Origin: Actinophytocola xanthii
GTDB lineage: Bacteria; Actinomycetota; Actinomycetes; Mycobacteriales; Pseudonocardiaceae
Direction: 5' to 3'
Length of the DNA: 64,000 bases
NCBI RefSeq assembly: GCF_001921205.1
Contig: NZ_MSIE01000002.1
Span: 186,001-250,000, forward strand
The first letter of the stretch is position 1, and the number at the start of each line of letters is the position of its first letter. A program made the position numbers and the translations under genes. This document shows positions 58,723 to 64,000 of this stretch, one piece after another. The notes below the pieces were generated by a model that did not search any database, was not told the DNA's origin, and worked only from the letters and a program-made list of their open reading frames with translations.

Positions 58723-60405
58723 ATGCCTGACCTGGACAGGGACGGGCTGATGCAGCCACGGCCGCTCACCATCGCGCACATCCTGGAGCGTGCCGAGCGG
58801 CTCTACGCGCACAAGCACGTCGTGACCGCCGATGCCGAGCGGGTCACCTACGCCGACGTGGCCGTCCACACCAGACGGCTCGCCACCGCCCTGGCCTCCC
58901 TCGACGTCCCGGTCGGCGCCCGGGTCGGCACGTTCGCGAGCAACAGCCGGCGCCACCTCGAGCTCTACCTCGCCGTGCCGGCCACCAAGCGGGTCCTGCA
59001 CTCGATCAACATCCGGCTCCCCGCCGAGCACCTCGAGTACATCGTCGGTCACGCCGAGGACGACGTGGTGTTCGTCGACCGCGCACTGCTCCCGAGGATC
59101 TGGCCGAGCGCCGACCGGCTGCCGCGGGTGCGGTACTGGGTCGTGCTGCCCGACGACAGTCCCGAGGACAACCCCGACGACAATCCCGAGGACGGCCCCG
59201 TGCCGATCCCGTCCGACCCCCGCGTCCTGGACTACGACGAGCTGGTCTCCGGCAGCGCACCGTTCGCGGGTTCCTTCGAGGACACCTTCGTGCTCGCGGA
59301 CGAGAACCTGGCCGCCGGACTGTGTTACACCTCCGGCACGACCGGCCGTCCCAAGGGTGTGCTCTACAGCCACCGGTCGACGGTCCTGCACTGCCTGGGA
59401 ACGCTCGCCGCCGGCTTCATCGGCCTCAGCGAGAGCGACGTCGTGATGCCGATCGTGCCCATGTTCCACGCCAACGCCTGGGGCCTGCCGTACGGCGCGA
59501 TGATGACCGGTGCCGCACTGGTCCTGCCCGGCAGGTCGGCGGACCCGGCCCACCTGCTGCGGCTGATGGAGGCGCAGCGGGTGACCGTCGCCGGTGCCGT
59601 GCCGACGGTGTGGACGAGCCTGGTACCCCAGCTCCACGCGCACGACCTGAGCGCCGTGCGGTTCCTGCTCGGTGGCGGCTCCGCCGTTCCTCCGGCGCTG
59701 GCCGAGACCTACCGCGCCACGGTCGGGGTACCGATCACCCACTCCTGGGGGATGACCGAGATCAGCCCGGTCGGGGTCATCGGCGGTACGCGGACCCAGC
59801 ACTTGGACGCCACCGAGGAGGAGCGGGTCGCTGTGCGAGCGGCCCAGGGACAACCCCTGCCGCTGGTCACCCTGCGGATCGTCGACGTCGAGACGGGCCA
59901 GGAGCTGCCCCGTGACGGCCGTGCCGTCGGCGAGGTGCAGGTGGCCGGCCCCTGGGTGGCCGGTGGCTACTTCCGCGGCGAGGGCGGCGACAGCTTCACC
60001 GAGGACGGCTGGCTGCGCACGGGGGATCTGGCCACCATCGACGCCGAGGGTTACCTGCGGCTCGTGGACCGGATGAAGGACCTGATCAAGTCCGGTGGGG
60101 AGTGGATCTCCTCGGTCGAGCTCGAGGCCGCCGTCTCCTCACATCCCGACGTCGTCGAGGTGGCCGTGATCGCCCGCCCGGACCCGCGGTGGATGGAGCG
60201 CCCCGTCGCCTACGTCGTGCTGCGCGAGGGCAGCACCACCACGGCCGACGAGCTCGCGCGGCACATCACGCCGATGGTCGCCAGCTGGTGGCTTCCCGAC
60301 GAGTTCGTCTTCATGGCGACGTTGCCCAAGACGGGCACCGGCAAGCTGTCCAAGAGCGCGCTGCGGGAGTCGTTGCGCCTCACGGGGGAGTCGCGACCGG
60401 TCTGA
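58723..60405 (+). CDS. Acyl-CoA synthetase (AMP-forming, medium/long-chain or aryl acid)
   Basis: 560 residues. Core motifs of the ANL superfamily: A3 LCYTSGTTGRPKGVLYSHRS, HANAWGLPYGAMMTGAALVL, A5 HSWGMTEISPVGVIGG, A7/A8 GWLRTGDLATIDAEGYLRLV, DRMKDLIKSGGEWISSVELE and catalytic Lys in LPKTGTGKLSKSALR. It activates a carboxylic acid to its CoA ester through an acyl-AMP. An acidic insertion with a 24-base tandem duplication lies at about residues 143-158. The convergent PucR-type gene overlaps the last 26 bp. A nearby MHS transporter and a tannase-like start suggest an aromatic or phenolic acid substrate. Confidence 0.9.
   Translation: MPDLDRDGLMQPRPLTIAHILERAERLYAHKHVVTADAERVTYADVAVHTRRLATALASLDVPVGARVGTFASNSRRHLELYLAVPATKRVLHSINIRLPAEHLEYIVGHAEDDVVFVDRALLPRIWPSADRLPRVRYWVVLPDDSPEDNPDDNPEDGPVPIPSDPRVLDYDELVSGSAPFAGSFEDTFVLADENLAAGLCYTSGTTGRPKGVLYSHRSTVLHCLGTLAAGFIGLSESDVVMPIVPMFHANAWGLPYGAMMTGAALVLPGRSADPAHLLRLMEAQRVTVAGAVPTVWTSLVPQLHAHDLSAVRFLLGGGSAVPPALAETYRATVGVPITHSWGMTEISPVGVIGGTRTQHLDATEEERVAVRAAQGQPLPLVTLRIVDVETGQELPRDGRAVGEVQVAGPWVAGGYFRGEGGDSFTEDGWLRTGDLATIDAEGYLRLVDRMKDLIKSGGEWISSVELEAAVSSHPDVVEVAVIARPDPRWMERPVAYVVLREGSTTTADELARHITPMVASWWLPDEFVFMATLPKTGTGKLSKSALRESLRLTGESRPV
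59149..59196 (+). repeat. 24-bp tandem duplication inside the acyl-CoA synthetase gene
   Basis: Two 24-base units (59149-59172 and 59173-59196), differing in three positions, encode PDDSPEDN and PDDNPEDG. They lie in an acidic surface loop ahead of the ATP-binding motifs. In-frame unit expansion explains the loop; it is not a conserved part of the ANL fold. Confidence 0.85.
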
Positions 60406-62173
60406 GCTGGTGCAGCCGGAGTCCGAGCCGCAGCTCCAGGTCGTTGTCCTGGCGCAGGTCCAGACCGAGGACCTCGCTGGCCCGGTCCAGGCGCTTGAGC
60501 AGCGTGTTGACGTGCACGTGCAAGGCTCGTGCGGTCGCCGCGACATTGGCCCGGTGGACGAAGTAGACAGCGAGGGTGTCCACGAGGTCGGTGCCGCGTC
60601 GACGGTCGTAGTCGAGCAGCGGGCCGATGGTGTCGGCAACGAACCGGTCGAGCTCGCGCACCCGTTCGGTGTCGAAGAGCATGGCGTAGAGGGCGTAGCG
60701 ACCCGTCGTGGCGCCCAGGTCGGTGTGCCCGATCGCCCGCATCACCGCGCCGCACCGACTGGCCAGGGAGAAGGCGCGGGCCCAGTCCTGGTTGACCGCC
60801 CGTTCGCCGACCACGACGACGGGGCGGCCCAGCGTACGGCGTAGTCTACTGTGGACCTCCTCGACCGTTCGGTCGTCGTCCGCGCGGGGCAGGATCATCG
60901 TGGCGCGGCCGAGGTGCTCCCCGGCCAGTCCGGACCGCTCGCGCGCGATGTCGTGGAGGTGGCGGGAGAGCGCGGTCGCCGACAACGCGGGGGAGTCCGC
61001 GACGAGGACCAGCTCGAGGCGGTCGGCGTCGATGTTGCGGGCCCGGGTCCTTGCCCGTTGGGTGGGGCTGATCCCCGGGCCGCCGACCATGAGCTCGGTC
61101 AGGAGCTCTCCGCTCAGCCGCTCGCTCGCCTCGGCGACCGCCCGCTCCTTGAGGATGAGCAGCCCGAGGATGTGCGTTGCGCGTTCGAGGGTGCGCAGGT
61201 CCATGTCGTCCCGGACGCCGCGGTAGGCGACGGCGTCCCGGCTCCAGGCCAGTGCGCCGAGGTAGCTGTCGCCCGCCCGGATCGGAGCCACGCTGCGCGC
61301 GACCCCGTCCGGGTCGACCGACGTGGCGCAGCGGCCGGTTCGGTGTACGTTCTCGACGGCGTCGGCCAGGTCGGCCCCGGCCGGTGCCCGGCTCGAGCTC
61401 GACGCCGACTCCCGGTGGAGGAGCGTGACACCCGTCCGGTCGAGGAGCGTGACGCTCCCGCCCAGCTGGTCGGCGAGCAGCTGCGCGACGTCGTCCGGAG
61501 TGCCGCCCTCCAGCACGACACCGGTCAGTGCCTCGTGCATCGCCTGCGCCCGTTCCACGACGGCGACTTGTTCCTCGATCCTCCGGTAGGCGTTCTGCAG
61601 CTCCCGCAAGGAGTTCCGGCTCGCCTCGTAGAGGCGGGCGTTGTCCAGGGCGACCGCGGCGTGGTCGGCGAACGCGCTCAGCAGCGCGATCTCGCCGGCG
61701 TGGAAGGAGCGCTCCGCGCGGTCCGCGGCGAACAACGCGCCGACCACGTCACCCCGGATGACCAGTGGCACACCGAGAAGCGCGACGAGGGCCTCGGGAC
61801 CGACCAGGCGGTCGAAGGTCGGATCGTGGTCGATGACCGTACTGGCGGCGTAGTTGCTCACCCAGTGCGGGCTCCGGGAGGCCAGCACCTTCCCGCCGAG
61901 CCCGACGTCGGCCGGGATCGACGCCGTGAGGAAGGAGGGGGAGATCGTTCCCTCCGCGGCCCTGGCCGACAGCCTGCCGTCCGGGCCGACCAGCGAGAGG
62001 TAGGTGAAGTCCGTGCCGATCAGCTCGTGGGCGTGGTGGACGATCGACTGCAACACCTCGTCGAGCTCGCCCAGGGCGGTGAGCGACTTGGCGGTCGCGT
62101 ACAACGACGCGAGCTCGCGCTGCCGGCGCACCAGCGCGCGCGACTCGATCTCACCCTCGGGGTCGCTGGCCAC
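60380..62173 (-). CDS. GAF-containing PucR/CdaR-type regulator
   Basis: 597 residues from GTG 62173, with AGAAGGGA eight bases upstream; the upstream 38 codons are not favoured. A GAF domain at ~20-175 (ELDEVLQSIVHHAHELIGTD, VGLGGKVLASRSPHWVSNY, PLVIRGDVVGALFAAD) is followed by a coiled-coil linker, a PucR-type middle domain and a C-terminal HTH_30 (TLAVYFVHRANVAATARALH, VHVNTLLKRLDRASEVLG). Such activators respond to aromatic acids or purines. It diverges from the MHS transporter (about 145 bp between starts) and likely controls it and perhaps the CoA ligase. Confidence 0.9.
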   Translation of the reverse strand: MASDPEGEIESRALVRRQRELASLYATAKSLTALGELDEVLQSIVHHAHELIGTDFTYLSLVGPDGRLSARAAEGTISPSFLTASIPADVGLGGKVLASRSPHWVSNYAASTVIDHDPTFDRLVGPEALVALLGVPLVIRGDVVGALFAADRAERSFHAGEIALLSAFADHAAVALDNARLYEASRNSLRELQNAYRRIEEQVAVVERAQAMHEALTGVVLEGGTPDDVAQLLADQLGGSVTLLDRTGVTLLHRESASSSSRAPAGADLADAVENVHRTGRCATSVDPDGVARSVAPIRAGDSYLGALAWSRDAVAYRGVRDDMDLRTLERATHILGLLILKERAVAEASERLSGELLTELMVGGPGISPTQRARTRARNIDADRLELVLVADSPALSATALSRHLHDIARERSGLAGEHLGRATMILPRADDDRTVEEVHSRLRRTLGRPVVVVGERAVNQDWARAFSLASRCGAVMRAIGHTDLGATTGRYALYAMLFDTERVRELDRFVADTIGPLLDYDRRRGTDLVDTLAVYFVHRANVAATARALHVHVNTLLKRLDRASEVLGLDLRQDNDLELRLGLRLHQLRPVATPP

Positions 62174-62318
62174 GGTGCCGTCCCTTCTCGGCCTCAGGTG
62201 GGGGAAAGACCCACCCAGCCGGTGTGAGGCGTGGAGGATGCATACCTCAAACACAGCGTAACGGCGCCCTAACATGACCGTCATCACTTTGCCGGTGTCA
62301 TCGACGAAGGCGGCATGT

Positions 62319-63707
62319 ATGGCAACTCCGCTCGCCCAGCCAGAAGAACGCCCCGGCTACGTCGGCGCCGGCGTGCCGGCGACCCGGCGTCGCGCCTTCC
62401 GCAAGCTACTGACCGCGGGACTCGTCGGCAGCTCGATCGAGTGGTACGACTTCTTCCTCTACGGCACCGCCGCCGCCCTGGTGTTCCCGCGGGTGTTCTT
62501 TCCGGAGTCCTCCACCCTGACCGGGACCCTCCTCGCCTTCAGCACGTTCTGGGCGGGCTTCGTGGCGCGGCCGATCGGCGGCGTGCTCGCCGGACACTTC
62601 GGTGACAAGTACGGACGCAAGCCGGTCGTCGTCACCTGCCTGGCACTCATGGGAGCGGCGACGTTCCTCATCGGCTGCCTGCCCAGTGCCTCGGCCATCG
62701 GCGCGCTGGCACCGACGCTGCTGGTCACCCTGCGGTTCCTCCAGGGACTCGCGGCCGGCGGCCAGTGGGGCGGCATCATGCTCCTGCTCACCGAGTCAGC
62801 GAGCCCCAAACGACGCGGTTTCGCCGGAACCTTCGGGCAGACCAGCGTCCCGGTCGCGGTGATCATCTCGAACCTGATCTTCGTCGCGGCCAGCGGCCTG
62901 ATGCCGGACGACGCCTTCCTCAGCTGGGGCTGGCGCGTCCCGTTCCTCCTGAGCATCGTGATGTTCGTGGTGGTGCTCTACGTCCAGGCCAAAGTGGAGG
63001 ACACTCCGGAGTTCCGCGAGCTGCAGCGGGAGGTGGCCCGGCCGGAGGGTGCGGTGGTCCGGGCTCCGCTGGCGAAGGTCATCCGGAGCAAGTGGAGCAC
63101 CATCCTGCTTGGCTGCGGCATCCTCTCGGCCACCAACAGCCTCTTCTACGTCAGCATCTCCGGGCTGCTGAGCTACGGCACCAACTCCCTCGGGCTCGAA
63201 CGCAACCCCCTCCTCGCGGTCGTGCTGCTCAGCTCCGTCGCGATGCTCGTGACCATCCCCTGGTCCGGGCACATGTCCGACAGGATCGGCCGGCGGCCGC
63301 TGATCCTGGTCGGTGGTCTGGGGGTCGCGGTCTGGGCCTTCCCGTACTTCTGGCTCGTCGACACCGCGTCGCTGCCGCTGATCTTCGTCGCGGTGGTGGT
63401 GGGGTTCGTGTTCCAGTGCCTCACCTACGGCCCGATCGCGAGCTTCCTCGGCGAGCTCTTCGCGCCCAACGTCCGTTACTCGGGGGCGTCCCTGTCCTAC
63501 CAGCTCTCCGCGATCATCGTCAGCGGTGGCACGCCGTTCCTCATGACGGCGCTCATCGCGGGGACCGGGAGCACCATGCCCGTCGCCGCCTACATCATGC
63601 TCATGGGACTGATCACGTTCGTCTGCGCGTGGTTCCTGCCCGAGACGAACTCCGCCGAGGTGCGCGCCGACCCGGACGCCATCCCGGGAACGCACCTCTA
63701 CCGCTGA
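62319..63707 (+). CDS. MFS transporter, MHS type (probable aromatic/organic acid importer)
   Basis: 462 residues from ATG 62319, which has GAAGG about nine bases upstream; ATG 62274 would add 15 residues without a ribosome site. Twelve helices; start region LVGSSIEWYDFFLYGTAAAL and loop GHFGDKYGRKPVVVTCLALM mark it as an MHS symporter, a close relative of the 55443 product. The divergent PucR-type gene is a likely regulator, and the tannase-like gene follows after 36 bp, so ester cleavage outside and uptake of the released acid may be coupled. Confidence 0.92.
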   Translation: MATPLAQPEERPGYVGAGVPATRRRAFRKLLTAGLVGSSIEWYDFFLYGTAAALVFPRVFFPESSTLTGTLLAFSTFWAGFVARPIGGVLAGHFGDKYGRKPVVVTCLALMGAATFLIGCLPSASAIGALAPTLLVTLRFLQGLAAGGQWGGIMLLLTESASPKRRGFAGTFGQTSVPVAVIISNLIFVAASGLMPDDAFLSWGWRVPFLLSIVMFVVVLYVQAKVEDTPEFRELQREVARPEGAVVRAPLAKVIRSKWSTILLGCGILSATNSLFYVSISGLLSYGTNSLGLERNPLLAVVLLSSVAMLVTIPWSGHMSDRIGRRPLILVGGLGVAVWAFPYFWLVDTASLPLIFVAVVVGFVFQCLTYGPIASFLGELFAPNVRYSGASLSYQLSAIIVSGGTPFLMTALIAGTGSTMPVAAYIMLMGLITFVCAWFLPETNSAEVRADPDAIPGTHLYR

Positions 63708-63743
63708 GGACCCGGGGACGTGACGAGACGCAGAGGAGTCAGC

Positions 63744-64000
63744 GTGAGCAGGATTTCGGCAAGGGGCACGCGTCGGCTCGCCGTGCTGGCGACCGTGGTT
63801 CTGTTGGCCGGCGCGGCGGTGGGCACCCAGGCCGCCACCGCCACGACCGCACCCGGCGCCGGCCGCCCGACGACGGTGCCGAACTGCGCGGGGTTGGCGC
63901 AGCTGAGGATCCCGGCGTCGGTCATGAGCCTGCCGACCACCGGCGGGCGTGTCGAGTCCACTTCGGTCATCACCAGCGTCCTCAGTGGCCGGACAGTCAC
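63744..64000 (+). CDS. Secreted protein, tannase/feruloyl-esterase-like N-terminus (3' end outside window)
   Basis: From GTG 63744, five bases after GAGGAG, an open frame runs to the right edge (85 residues seen). A signal peptide is clear (RRLAVLATVVLLAGAAVGTQ, ending near AATA). The mature start CAGLAQLRIPASVMSLPTT resembles the N-termini of secreted tannase/feruloyl esterase-family proteins, which open with a Cys and a short L-x-x-L-x-I-P stretch. The catalytic part is outside the window, so the assignment is tentative. Such enzymes cut phenolic-acid esters, matching the transporter and CoA ligase next to it. Confidence 0.6.
   Translation, partial: MSRISARGTRRLAVLATVVLLAGAAVGTQAATATTAPGAGRPTTVPNCAGLAQLRIPASVMSLPTTGGRVESTSVITSVLSGRTV

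Noticed and set aside
63698-64000. 100-aa minus-strand frame at the right edge
   Set aside because: Antisense to the secreted protein gene at 63744, which has a good ribosome site and signal peptide.

Overview
The window is about 72% G+C, with dense short-gap operons, GTG and TTG starts, and typical actinomycete families (BTAD/NB-ARC/TPR regulators, ricin-lectin secreted enzymes, MMPL transporters). It looks like chromosome from a filamentous actinomycete, probably of the Pseudonocardiales; that placement is inferred from gene style, not from a marker gene. I see no rRNA, tRNA, CRISPR array, insertion sequence or phage gene.

Layout. 1-7.9 kb: the 5' part of a secreted subtilisin (minus strand), an OmpR-type two-component system, and a two-gene operon of large secreted sugar enzymes (sorbosone-dehydrogenase-like and ThuA-like, both ending in ricin lectin domains) preceded by three 21-bp tandem repeats. 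7.96-11.5 kb: a compact five-gene cassette of a six-cysteine small peptide, a MauE-like membrane redox protein, a MauD/TlpA-like thioredoxin, an ABC exporter and a type I signal peptidase. It reads as a dedicated make, oxidise, export and cleave system for a disulfide-rich peptide. 11.5-16.5 kb: two paralogous tiny membrane proteins, a spermidine-synthase-like protein, a TetR/MMPL pair and a sigma factor. 16.7-21.6 kb: a translationally coupled operon of a BTAD/NB-ARC/TPR regulator, a 110-aa putative precursor and a B12-binding radical SAM protein of the RiPP C-methyltransferase type, a second candidate peptide system.

21.7-33 kb: mixed genes: lipoprotein hydrolase, NarL-type two-component system, a cysteine-less AhpD-like protein, a secreted beta-propeller protein, a metallophosphoesterase, a HAD protein lacking its nucleophile, a PQQ-type beta-propeller and a flavohaemoglobin. 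33-49.2 kb: an organosulfur scavenging and assimilation island: two OsmC proteins, TauD-like dioxygenase, FAD/NAD(P)-binding protein, FMN reductase, two flavin monooxygenases, IclR regulator, an SsuABC-type importer, a CzcO-like flavoprotein, then metX-metY and a CoA-binding protein. Sulfonate sulfur could be released by the oxygenases and captured directly as homocysteine by MetX/MetY.

49.3-55.4 kb: a second BTAD/NB-ARC/TPR regulator overlapping a histidine kinase, its convergent response regulator, and an unrecognised Tat-exported protein. 55.4-64 kb: two related MHS-type MFS transporters, TetR, WYL and PucR-type regulators, an acyl-CoA ligase and the start of a secreted tannase/feruloyl-esterase-like protein, suggesting uptake and activation of an aromatic or aliphatic acid.
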